A stretch of 16,172 bases of DNA from an uncultured Succinivibrio sp. (GTDB lineage Bacteria > Pseudomonadota > Gammaproteobacteria > Enterobacterales > Succinivibrionaceae): assembly GCA_900770725.1 (NCBI GenBank), contig CAAGLL010000097.1, forward strand, positions 1 to 16,172, in the 5' to 3' direction. Of the stretch, positions 1 through 6,001 are shown piece by piece (the stretch's first letter is position 1; each line of letters opens with the position of its first letter). A program made the translations under genes and the position numbers. The notes beneath the pieces were generated by a model. That model made no database searches and had not been told where the DNA came from. It saw nothing but the letters and a program-made list of their open reading frames with translations.

Positions 1-115
1 CGGTCCTGGTCAGCAGCGGACGCAGGAACCTGGTCTTGTCCACGTAGTAGCTTTTGGAGGCGATGAAGCTGGAAAAGTCCTCAGTGCCCGCCTGAATGTC
101 ATACTGCACCTGCAT
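1..115 (-). CDS. AAA-ATPase_like family protein, N-terminal fragment (cut by window edge)
   Basis: Reading the minus strand from an ATG at 113-115 gives an open frame to the window edge, 38 residues long. It contains a segment of the form DFSSFIASKSYYVDKT followed by RFLRPLL. That is the N-terminal signature of the PF09820 AAA-ATPase_like family (D-F-x-x-hydrophobic ... YYVDKT-x-F). Members are usually about 500-600 aa, with a P-loop NTPase-like domain at the N-terminus and often a PD-(D/E)XK nuclease-like domain at the C-terminus. They occur in many copies in gut bacteria, and their role is not established. The start is supported by a purine-rich ribosome site (AAGGGGTGAAAGGAC) directly upstream and by a near-consensus promoter about 70 bp further upstream. 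Only the family call is supported, because the rest of the gene lies outside the window. Confidence 0.75.
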   Translation of the reverse strand, partial: MQVQYDIQAGTEDFSSFIASKSYYVDKTRFLRPLLTRT

Positions 116-191
116 GTCCTTTCACCCCTTGAACAATCCCCGTCTGGCTTGAGGAACTGGAATTGCGCCAATATCATCGGCTAATGTCGAT

Positions 192-219
192 ATTATAGCA
201 AAGATGTTTGAATTATCAA
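192..219 (-). promoter_or_regulatory. Sigma-70 type promoter for the AAA-ATPase_like gene
   Basis: On the minus strand TTGATA (214-219) and a perfect TATAAT (192-197) are separated by 16 bp. Initiation would fall near 185, giving a leader of about 70 nt. A 6-bp inverted repeat (AATATC 170-175 / GATATT 189-194) overlaps the -10 box and the start region and could be an operator, but it is short enough to be chance. Confidence 0.65.
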
Positions 220-269
220 GATATTATTAGACGGTGGGCACCGCATGACGTCACATTGCGCCCAGACAA

Positions 270-281
270 TATGAAGCGACC
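270..281 (+). repeat. Left subterminal inverted repeat of the IS
   Basis: TATGAAGCGACC, the exact reverse complement of 1862-1873. A 9-bp portion (GAAGCGACC) recurs at 1926-1934 in the same orientation as this copy. Confidence 0.8.
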
Positions 282-369
282 CCACTGATGCAAAAATCGT
301 GGATTTACCCTTAAAATGTTCGTGAAATCAACAAATGCGGGAATTACCGCATGCAAGAGGAAGGTCGCA

Positions 370-1563
370 ATGAGCACTATAGTTTACGTCGGTCTCGATG
401 TCCACAAGGAAAAGATCCAAGCCTGTTCCTTCATCCCCGGTTACGGCATCAAGCCGGATCTGGTTTTCGCCAACGACACGCTTTCAGGGGATTACCAGGT
501 CGCAGGCAGGTACCTGGCCGGGCTGCGCAGGCATTTCGGCAAGGACGCCAGATTCGTCTGCGGCTACGAGGCCGGATGCCTCGGGTTCAGCCTGTGCCGG
601 GAGCTGTCAGGCAAGTTCGGGGTCGAGTGCCATGTCATGGCTCACTCGACCATGAGCCAGGAGCCCGGCTCCAGGATCAAGACCGACCGCCGCGATGCCG
701 AGAAGATCGCGAAGTGCCTGTCTAACAACGCCTACAAGGAAGTGCGCATGCTCGACAAGGAGGACGAGTCGGTGCGCGACTACATCCGCATGCGCGACGA
801 CTTCAAGCAGGTCCAGAAGGAGCTCAAGCAGAAGATCCTGGCGATGCTGCTGCGCCGCGGAGTCCGCTGCGACACGTGCAAGGTGCCATGGACGAAGAAG
901 TTCATGGCCTGGCTCGGTTCCGCCGACATGGGCGGCGCGCTTGCGCGCGAGGCCATGGACGAGTACGTGTCGGGCCTTGAGCGCGTCAATGAGAAGATCG
1001 AGAAGCTTGACCGCAGGATCCTCGAGCTCAGCGGGGCGCCGAGGTACAGGGACAACGTCAGGAAGCTCGTCTGCCTGCCCGGGATCAAGGAGCACACCGC
1101 GCTGGCCCTGTGCTGCGAGGTTGGCGACTTCTCCAGGTTCAAAAGCCCGAAGGATCTGGCGGCCTTCCTCGGCCTGGTGCCCGGGGGGCGCTCCAGCGGC
1201 GACAAAACGCGCCGCACCGGCCTGACCAAGGCCGGCAACAGCCACCTGAGGAGGCTGCTTATGGAGGCGGCGCATGGCGCGCTCAGGAGCAAGCCGTCGT
1301 ACAAGTCGAAGGCGCTGAAGGCAAGGCAGGCCGGCGCTCCCGAGGCTGTGGTGGCTTACGCTGACAGGGCGAGGGCCAGGTTCACCGGCAAGTACCGGAG
1401 GATGGCATTGGGAGAGAGGCTGGGGCCGGGCCTGGACTTCCTCGAGGCGAGGAAGCCATACAACGTGGTGGTCGGGGCCGTCGCGCGCGAGCTGGCATGC
1501 TTCGCCTGCGGCATGGTGAACGGGCTTTACGAGGGCGCTGAAAGCGCCGGCTTCAAGGACTGA
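370..1563 (+). CDS. IS110-family (IS1111-like) DEDD transposase/recombinase
   Basis: A 397-aa RNA-guided recombinase that moves its own insertion sequence. The N-terminal RuvC-like DEDD domain (PF01548) begins with GLDVHKE, and the acidic tetrad can be placed at D10, E67, D106 and D109 (the last two in DRRDAEK). A predicted helical linker lies around residues 130-220. The C-terminal Transposase_20 domain (PF02371) runs from about residue 232 (LVCLPGI) through FLGLVPG to GNSHLRRLLMEAA, where S291 is the expected catalytic serine. The length fits the family and no frameshift or lesion is seen, so the gene looks active. The start at 370 was chosen over an in-frame ATG at 316 because AGGAAGG (358-364) lies 5 nt upstream and MSTIVYVGLDVH is the typical family N-terminus. 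Several long open frames on the opposite strand are shadows of its GC-rich codons. Confidence 0.93.
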   Translation: MSTIVYVGLDVHKEKIQACSFIPGYGIKPDLVFANDTLSGDYQVAGRYLAGLRRHFGKDARFVCGYEAGCLGFSLCRELSGKFGVECHVMAHSTMSQEPGSRIKTDRRDAEKIAKCLSNNAYKEVRMLDKEDESVRDYIRMRDDFKQVQKELKQKILAMLLRRGVRCDTCKVPWTKKFMAWLGSADMGGALAREAMDEYVSGLERVNEKIEKLDRRILELSGAPRYRDNVRKLVCLPGIKEHTALALCCEVGDFSRFKSPKDLAAFLGLVPGGRSSGDKTRRTGLTKAGNSHLRRLLMEAAHGALRSKPSYKSKALKARQAGAPEAVVAYADRARARFTGKYRRMALGERLGPGLDFLEARKPYNVVVGAVARELACFACGMVNGLYEGAESAGFKD

Positions 1564-1861
1564 CGCGGGCTGGCAGCAGGAGGAAGCGGAAGCGGCATGG
1601 GCGAGGGGTGACGCGCGGGCTTGGGCAAAGGGCAGATCCGCGAAATGCCTGTGAGCCCGCCTTGGCAGCAAGGCGATGCTCTAGAACAGATGGCGGCGGC
1701 CCGCGGCGAAACCATTGGCCTGTGGTATCCAATCCACGCATGACAGAGTGGTCAAGGCCGTTCAAAGCGGCGCGAGACCCCTTCCCCATGCCGCTTCTGC
1801 GATAAGAAGTTAACCAATTAAGATATCGAATGATTTTTTTAATTAAAAAAGACTTGACTTA
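1564..1861 (+). ncRNA. Candidate IS1111-type bridge/seek RNA region
   Basis: This stretch between the transposase stop and the right inverted repeat holds no credible gene but has clear stem-loop potential. A 7-bp stem pairs 1615-1621 (GCGGGCT) with 1654-1660, enclosing a smaller GGGCA/TGCCT stem. A 7-bp stem with a GCAG tetraloop pairs 1658-1664 with 1669-1675 and partly competes with the first. A further short stem pairs ATTGG (1714-1718) with CCAAT (1729-1733) and could present a guide-like loop. In IS1111 elements the guide RNA lies in this position. The exact RNA ends and the target- and donor-binding loops cannot be fixed from one copy. The last 60 bp are AT-rich. Confidence 0.5.
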
Positions 1862-1873
1862 GGTCGCTTCATA
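1862..1873 (-). repeat. Right subterminal inverted repeat of the IS
   Basis: GGTCGCTTCATA, the perfect complement of 270-281. It lies directly after an AT-rich stretch (1810-1860). Confidence 0.8.
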
Positions 1874-2096
1874 ACAGGCATTGAATGCAGTGCAAAGGGC
1901 AGCGCGCTTCATGCGTCAGTTTTTCGAAGCGACCGGCCTCCGGCTCAAATTGCAATCAGTCTAGCTCCGAGGCCTTTAAGGCGGACGTCAGCGCTGGCAG
2001 CATCGCCCCGCAGAATGCCAAGGGGCGCTGAGAGTTCATGAACCATGGCTGCGATCTAGGGAGAGCGCAGCCATCAATGCCGCAAGTGCAATGATA

Positions 2097-2122
2097 AAGC
2101 CGGCCCCGCTGGGGACCGGCTT
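2097..2122 (-). terminator. Candidate transcription terminator for the MdoB/LtaS-type gene
   Basis: AAGCCGG pairs with CCGGCTT, with an inner CCCC/GGGG extension and one bulged base. Read on the minus strand, the stem ends in CTTTAT, a weak T tract. It is the second hairpin downstream of the stop at 2168. Confidence 0.5.
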
Positions 2123-2128
2123 GAGGAT

Positions 2129-2153
2129 CCTTGGCCGGAATGCCCGGCCAAGG
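2129..2153 (-). terminator. Perfect 10-bp stem-loop just after the transferase stop codon
   Basis: CCTTGGCCGG pairs exactly with CCGGCCAAGG around a 5-nt loop, 15 bp beyond the minus-strand stop. No T run follows on either strand, so it may stabilise the mRNA 3' end or act together with the hairpin at 2097-2122. Confidence 0.45.
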
Positions 2154-2167
2154 CGAGGCTGGATCTG

Positions 2168-4159
2168 CTATTTTGACGGGACCCCCTCCTGCCTTAGTCC
2201 CTTGATGCACGAGGCGTCGTTCCAGCGCTTCTCGTAGATCATGGGCCCCAGGTTCTCAACCCCCATCGCAAAGTCCACCATGGCCTGGTCGTCGGGCGCG
2301 GGGGTGGTCTCATAGCGGTTGTCGCCTGAGACCTTGAAGGTGTGCGAGGTGCGGTTGGGGTCGAGCGTGACGAGCTTGCCCGGCACCAGGTAGCCGAAGG
2401 TGTCGTGGAAGATGATGGGCGCGCGCTGCACGGTGTCCTGGCGCGTCATGTCCTGGCCTGCGAAGGGCATGTCTCCTGCGACGCCGGTGAGCGAAAGCAG
2501 GGTGGGGGCCATGTCGATCTGGCTGACGAGCCTCGGATCCTCCCGCACCGGCACGCCCGGGCCGAGGATCACGGCCGGGATCAGGAACTTCTGCAGCGGG
2601 AACGGGCCATCGGATTCGACGCGGCTCTCGTGGTCGGCGATGATGAGGAAGACGGTGTCCTTGTAGTAGGGGCTCTCCTTGGCCTTCCTGATGAACTTGC
2701 CCAGCGCGTAGTCGGCGTACTTGACCGCCGCAAGGCGGGCAGGCTCGTTGGTCTTGATATCCCCGATGTCCACCTTGCCCTTAGGGATGTCGAAGGGATC
2801 GTGGAAGGAGGAGGTGAAGATCACCGACATGAAGCTCTTCCCCTCGTCGTGGAGCTTTTGGAAGTTCTCGTCGGCGCGCGCGAAGAGATCCTCGTCGCTC
2901 ACGCCCCAGGAGGCGGTGAACGAGGGGTTGCGGTAGTCCTTCTGCTCGGTGACGGACTCCGTCCCGTTGTACATGAAGTAGGTCCTCATGTTGTCGAAGT
3001 GGCTCTCGCCGCCGTAGATGAACGAGGTGTCGTAGCCTAGGTCCTTGTAGATCCCCATCAATGTCGCGATGGGCGCGGCGTGGTCGAGGCGCACCTGGGA
3101 GGAGAGCGGGCTTGGCGGGAAGCCTGCGGTCACGGCCTCGATGCCGCGCACGCTGCGGTGGCCTGACGCGATCATGTTGGAGAACCACCAGCCCTCGCCC
3201 TTGAGCTTCTCAAGCTCGGGGGTGAGCGGGAGCCCGCCTAAGCTCTTTACGAAGTCCGCGCCCATCGACTCCTCGAGCACGATGACCACGTTGAGCTTGC
3301 GTCCCGGGGCGGCCGAAGGCTCTATGGACTGGTTTATCGGGCACTTGGCGTCCTTGGCGAAGGGCTCGTTGCGCGCTGACATTGAAAGGGCGGCCTCCTT
3401 TACGTGATCCTCGCTGTCAAAGGCGTAGATCTGCCCCTCGGAGAGCTGGTAGTCGCCGTAGTGGCGGGCGGCGTAGAAGACGTTGAACGACGAGTTCACC
3501 GGCAGGCTGTCGACCAGGGGCTCGCCTGAGAACGAGAGCATCGACGGGTTGAGCGGACGGTGGCCCAGGGTCGAGCGGATCCCAAGCGGCACGATGACCG
3601 CGACGGCGACGAGCGCCAGGGCGCCGCGCACCCTGCCGACGGTTTCATAAGAGGCACCAAGCAGCGAGCCCGGCCACTTCCAGGCTGCGGCAAAGCAGGC
3701 TATGGAAGCCGCGATCGTTGCGATGACGGCGCCCAGGTGGCCGCCCGTCAGCGTCGCGAAGACCTCCTTGGGGTAGACGAGGTAGTCGATGAAGAGGCGG
3801 TTGGGCCTCACGCCGTACTCGGCGATGAAGGGCGGGGTCGCTATCTCCATGAACACGTGCGCGGTGAGCGCAAGGCAGAGCATGAGGCGGACGATAAGGC
3901 GCAGCGGGGCGGGGGTCCTGCCTGCGATCTGCATGAGCGCGAGCAGCAGCAGCGGGGCGGCGTAGCTTGTGCAGGCTATGGAGAAGTCGGCTCTCAGGCC
4001 CTGCACGAACACTGGCAGGAAGTCCTGCACGGGGCTCACGCCCTTCCACAGGCACAGCCCCAGCCTTGAAAGAGAGAAAACCGCCATCGAGAGCAGCAGG
4101 AAGGCCGCTGCCGGCCATATGCCGCGGGAGAGAGCGGCGCGCAATCCTTTCATCATCAT
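2168..4159 (-). CDS. Membrane-anchored alkaline-phosphatase-superfamily transferase (MdoB/LtaS-like, COG1368)
   Basis: A 663-aa inner-membrane enzyme. About five hydrophobic segments fill residues 15-195, and the large remainder is a periplasmic sulfatase-fold domain (about 290-560). Metal-site motifs are visible: VLEESMG (E296/E297), FHDPF (H453) and ADHES (D509, H510). The nucleophile is expected in GHRSVRGIEA, where S336 stands where most relatives have threonine. Family members move phosphoglycerol or a similar group from a phospholipid head group onto periplasmic glucans or surface glycans. The exact acceptor cannot be read from the sequence. Three consecutive ATGs (4151-4159) follow an AGGTG. 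An in-frame ATG at 4186 has no ribosome site, so 4159 was chosen and 4153 is equally possible. The gene is divergent from the DUF285 gene. It ends before paired hairpins and appears monocistronic. Confidence 0.85.
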   Translation of the reverse strand: MMMKGLRAALSRGIWPAAAFLLLSMAVFSLSRLGLCLWKGVSPVQDFLPVFVQGLRADFSIACTSYAAPLLLLALMQIAGRTPAPLRLIVRLMLCLALTAHVFMEIATPPFIAEYGVRPNRLFIDYLVYPKEVFATLTGGHLGAVIATIAASIACFAAAWKWPGSLLGASYETVGRVRGALALVAVAVIVPLGIRSTLGHRPLNPSMLSFSGEPLVDSLPVNSSFNVFYAARHYGDYQLSEGQIYAFDSEDHVKEAALSMSARNEPFAKDAKCPINQSIEPSAAPGRKLNVVIVLEESMGADFVKSLGGLPLTPELEKLKGEGWWFSNMIASGHRSVRGIEAVTAGFPPSPLSSQVRLDHAAPIATLMGIYKDLGYDTSFIYGGESHFDNMRTYFMYNGTESVTEQKDYRNPSFTASWGVSDEDLFARADENFQKLHDEGKSFMSVIFTSSFHDPFDIPKGKVDIGDIKTNEPARLAAVKYADYALGKFIRKAKESPYYKDTVFLIIADHESRVESDGPFPLQKFLIPAVILGPGVPVREDPRLVSQIDMAPTLLSLTGVAGDMPFAGQDMTRQDTVQRAPIIFHDTFGYLVPGKLVTLDPNRTSHTFKVSGDNRYETTPAPDDQAMVDFAMGVENLGPMIYEKRWNDASCIKGLRQEGVPSK

Positions 4160-4287
4160 CGCACCTGTGTCCAAATTCCGCCGCATATTCTGATATCAAA
4201 GGCGCCTGCTTGCAAAGTTTGTGAGAAAAGCTAGCGTCCACCGCCGCGGCATCGGGTATAGTCACACAGTCTATTTAGAGAAGAGTT

Positions 4288-4297
4288 AGGAGGAGGG
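4288..4297 (+). promoter_or_regulatory. Strong ribosome binding site of the DUF285 gene
   Basis: AGGAGGAGGG ends 4 nt before the ATG at 4302, the AGGAGG core being 8 nt away. It fixes the start and predicts efficient translation. The 115-bp divergent region 4187-4301 must hold promoters for both flanking genes, but I found no well-spaced -35/-10 pair beyond an isolated TATAGT at 4257-4262. Confidence 0.75.
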
Positions 4298-4301
4298 CAA
4301 A

Positions 4302-5441
4302 ATGGCAGGCCTTAAGGGCAAGCAGGCGTCGGAATTCTTTTTGGAGCTGCAGAGGGCGTTCCTCATGGATCCGCAGCGCAACACGGTGTATGAGCTCAAG
4401 GAGGATGATGGCGGCCTCGGCGTGGCGATGACCATCAGCGCAGCCCACGACTTCTCAAGGCTCTCCTCGAAGACCCGCTCGAAAATCCCCTCGCTTCCAA
4501 GCAAGGGCGAGAAGACCGTCCTCGGCGTGGTGCGCCTCAAGCTCTCGAAGAAGGACGGCGGGCTTGAGCTTAAGACCGCAGACACGAAGTTTGAGTGCGA
4601 TCCCCGCTACCAGGTCTTCGACAACTCGTCTGCCGAGCTCCTGGCGATCCTCTGCCGCCGCGTCGTCAACTACAACCACCTGCGCACGCTCGCGCGCAAG
4701 GCGCTGGGGCTTGGCGACGACACGCCGTTTCGCATCATCCCCAAGGACACGCTCGAGCTTCGGGTCATCATCAGCAGCGCAGGCTGCGACTTGGGGGACA
4801 TCGACGTCTCGGGGCTCAAGGACCTCTCGTACGCCTTTGCCACCTACTCAGACCGCAAGGTCGCCGAGAACAAGCGCACCGACTTCGAGGGCATCGAGAA
4901 GTGGGACACCTCGAACGTTGAGAACATGCTGGGCTGCTTCGCCGGCTGCGTGAACTTCAACAAGGACATCTCGATGTGGGACTTCTCCAAGGTCAAGAAC
5001 GCCAGCATGATGTTCGCCTCCTGCCGCAAGTTCAACCAGGATCTCTCAAAGTGGGACACCTCCTCGCTCGAGGACATCAAGGGCATGTTCTACCGCTGCG
5101 ACGTCTTCGACCAGGACCTCTCGTCCTGGGACACCTCGAAGGTCAAGGACATGTCCTACGCCTTCTACCGCGCCAGGTCCTACAGCCACGACCTCTCGAT
5201 GTGGGACACCTCGTCGGTCAAGGACGACGAGAACATGTTCCTCGAGTGCCCGATCGACGCCTCGAAGCACCCCAAGCTCCCCTCCGAGGACTTCAAGATC
5301 AAGTACTACGAGAAGTACGTGGCAAAGAAGAGCTCGAGGACGCGCCGCCTTGATCTCAGAAAGAAGATCATCATCGCCCTGGCCTTCATCATGGTGGCCA
5401 TGGCCTTCGCGCTGATGTCCCAGCAGCCTCCCCAGGGCTGA
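4302..5441 (+). CDS. DUF285 (BspA-type repeat) protein with C-terminal membrane anchor
   Basis: A 379-aa protein of unknown function. Residues 1-150 are charged and unrecognised. Residues 150-320 are DUF285 / Mycoplasma-lipoprotein-type leucine-rich repeats with the motif WDTS-x-V-x-x-(M)-x-x-x-F. The tryptophans fall at 201, 226, 251, 276 and 301, an exact 25-residue period. Between them recur F-N-x-D-(I/L)-S blocks. A single hydrophobic helix (about 355-372) lies near the C-terminus, preceded by a very basic stretch (KKSSRTRRLDLRKK). There is no N-terminal signal peptide or lipobox. The topology suggested is therefore tail-anchored with the repeats in the cytoplasm, unlike secreted BspA-like adhesins. 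DUF285 proteins are common in gut bacteria and protists and are thought to serve in protein contact. No operon partner is seen. Confidence 0.85.
   Translation: MAGLKGKQASEFFLELQRAFLMDPQRNTVYELKEDDGGLGVAMTISAAHDFSRLSSKTRSKIPSLPSKGEKTVLGVVRLKLSKKDGGLELKTADTKFECDPRYQVFDNSSAELLAILCRRVVNYNHLRTLARKALGLGDDTPFRIIPKDTLELRVIISSAGCDLGDIDVSGLKDLSYAFATYSDRKVAENKRTDFEGIEKWDTSNVENMLGCFAGCVNFNKDISMWDFSKVKNASMMFASCRKFNQDLSKWDTSSLEDIKGMFYRCDVFDQDLSSWDTSKVKDMSYAFYRARSYSHDLSMWDTSSVKDDENMFLECPIDASKHPKLPSEDFKIKYYEKYVAKKSSRTRRLDLRKKIIIALAFIMVAMAFALMSQQPPQG
4902..5276 (+). repeat. Five 75-bp coding repeats (25-aa DUF285 units)
   Basis: TGGGACACCTC-like starts occur at 4902, 4977, 5052, 5127 and 5202, exactly 75 bp apart. 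The second unit reads WDFS instead of WDTS. The units have diverged at third and non-core positions, so this is an old protein repeat and not a recent DNA duplication. Confidence 0.85.
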
Positions 5442-5454
5442 CAAGGGATCCATG

Positions 5455-5517
5455 GGGGCGCTCGCGCCCCTCGGGAGCCCGCCCTGCCGCCCCGCGCCCT
5501 TCCAAGGCCGGGGCGGC
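5455..5517 (+). terminator. Two GC-rich hairpins after the DUF285 gene
   Basis: The first is a 6-bp stem (GGGGCG / CGCCCC) with a CTCG loop at 5455-5470. The second pairs GCCGCCCC (5486-5493) with GGGGCGGC (5510-5517). The DNA after the second becomes T-rich (CTTTCCATTTATTG) but has no clean T run. Together they probably end transcription of the gene that stops at 5441. Confidence 0.5.
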
Positions 5518-5803
5518 CCTGCTTTCCATTTATTGCATTCAGCGTCCCGCCGCTTCAACCCCCATCCTGCTTTTGAAAGGGCATCGTCCCGGCGCATCTA
5601 TTCCCTCTCCTTTTGGTGCAAATGCGCCCGTGGCACAGCGCAAATTCCATCTAACATATTGGAACTTCTAGCCCTTTGGCGGCAAAACACCCGCTTTAAC
5701 GATGCCAATAATTTCCAATGAGATGGATTCTTGAAGATGTATGAAAATCGACCATTCGATCAAAGTCATCTGAGCAATATGTAGAACCTCATCACAATTT
5801 GAT

Positions 5804-5823
5804 AATCCTAAAGGGATTTTTTT
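5804..5823 (+). terminator. Small attenuator-like hairpin in the chemoreceptor leader
   Basis: AATCC pairs with GGATT around TAAAG, and T5817-T5823 gives seven consecutive T. The stem is short and weak, so it could be a leaky terminator or chance in AT-rich DNA. Confidence 0.3.
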
Positions 5824-5857
5824 GAGAACGGAGTTGGAAAAAACGTCATTTGCATAA

Positions 5858-5887
5858 AACGATTAATTAAAGAATCTGATAATCGTT
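5858..5887. repeat. Perfect 8-bp inverted repeat, possible operator
   Basis: AACGATTA (5858-5865) and TAATCGTT (5880-5887), 14 bp apart. The centre-to-centre distance of 22 bp is about two helical turns, which suits a dimeric regulator. It lies 115 bp before the chosen chemoreceptor start. Confidence 0.4.
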
Positions 5888-6001
5888 GTCGTTATGAAAA
5901 GAAATGATCCAGCATGCCGGACGGCAGCAGGTCATTTCAGACAACTAGAACAAAGGGTAGCAAGGAGCCGCGGCGTCTCAGGCGCAAAGCGGGTTAATGA
6001 C

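Larger units (their letters stand above)
270..1873 (+). mobile_element. IS110-family insertion sequence, IS1111-like subgroup
   Basis: One intact DEDD transposase is flanked by a perfect 12-bp inverted repeat, TATGAAGCGACC at 270-281 and its complement at 1862-1873. The coordinates given are the minimal element: in the IS1111 subgroup such repeats are subterminal, so the true ends lie a few bases outside. About 100 bp precede the gene and about 300 bp of structured DNA follow it before the right repeat. This asymmetry (long 3' non-coding part) fits IS1111 rather than the classical IS110 group, which lacks such repeats and carries its non-coding RNA upstream of the gene. No target duplication is seen, as expected for this family. 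The element sits in an intergenic region and breaks no recognisable gene. Confidence 0.8.
1874..2167. other. Gene-free spacer with three stem-loops
   Basis: About 290 bp between the insertion sequence and the end of the minus-strand transferase gene. It contains the extra GAAGCGACC copy (1926-1934), a perfect 9-bp stem-loop with a 12-nt loop (2045-2053 / 2066-2074), and the two hairpins listed separately at 2097-2122 and 2129-2153. The small minus-strand frame that runs through here crosses these hairpins and shows no family similarity, so no gene is called. Confidence 0.6.
5518..6001. promoter_or_regulatory. AT-rich regulatory gap upstream of the chemoreceptor gene
   Basis: Nearly 500 bp without a credible gene, with A+T clearly richer than the flanking genes between about 5630 and 5900. 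It holds GCCAATAA (5704-5711), close to the flagellar sigma-28 -10 box, but its -35 partner (AAAA at 5684-5687) is weak. It also holds a small 5-bp hairpin followed by a run of seven T (5804-5823), and a perfect 8-bp inverted repeat AACGATTA/TAATCGTT with a 14-nt spacer (5858-5887). A long leader with possible attenuation or repressor binding is plausible but unproven. In-frame codons from an ATG at 5894 are treated as untranslated leader. Confidence 0.4.

Noticed and set aside
316..369. Upstream in-frame ATG for the transposase
   Set aside because: No ribosome site there; AGGAAGG sits at the right distance from the ATG at 370, and the protein from 370 begins with the family consensus.
607..1671. 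Long minus-strand open frame (354 codons) opposite the transposase
   Set aside because: It is a shadow of the GC-rich transposase gene: low-complexity, His/Ala/Leu-rich product, no family motif, no ribosome site, while the plus strand has full DEDD motifs.
1956..2210. Small minus-strand frame (84 codons)
   Set aside because: It runs through three stem-loops and overlaps the end of the transferase gene, with no recognisable similarity.
2342..3040. Plus-strand frame (232 codons) inside the transferase gene
   Set aside because: It is antisense to conserved sulfatase-domain motifs and its product is Val/Glu/Asp-rich without motifs.
5683..5711. Sigma-28 flagellar promoter for the chemoreceptor
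   Set aside because: GCCAATAA is close to the -10 consensus, but the -35 partner and spacing are poor, so it is mentioned only as a possibility within the regulatory gap.
5894..6001. N-terminal extension of the chemoreceptor from the ATG at 5894
   Set aside because: The 36 extra residues are polar, have no ribosome site and would push the first membrane helix inward; receptors normally begin a few residues before it.
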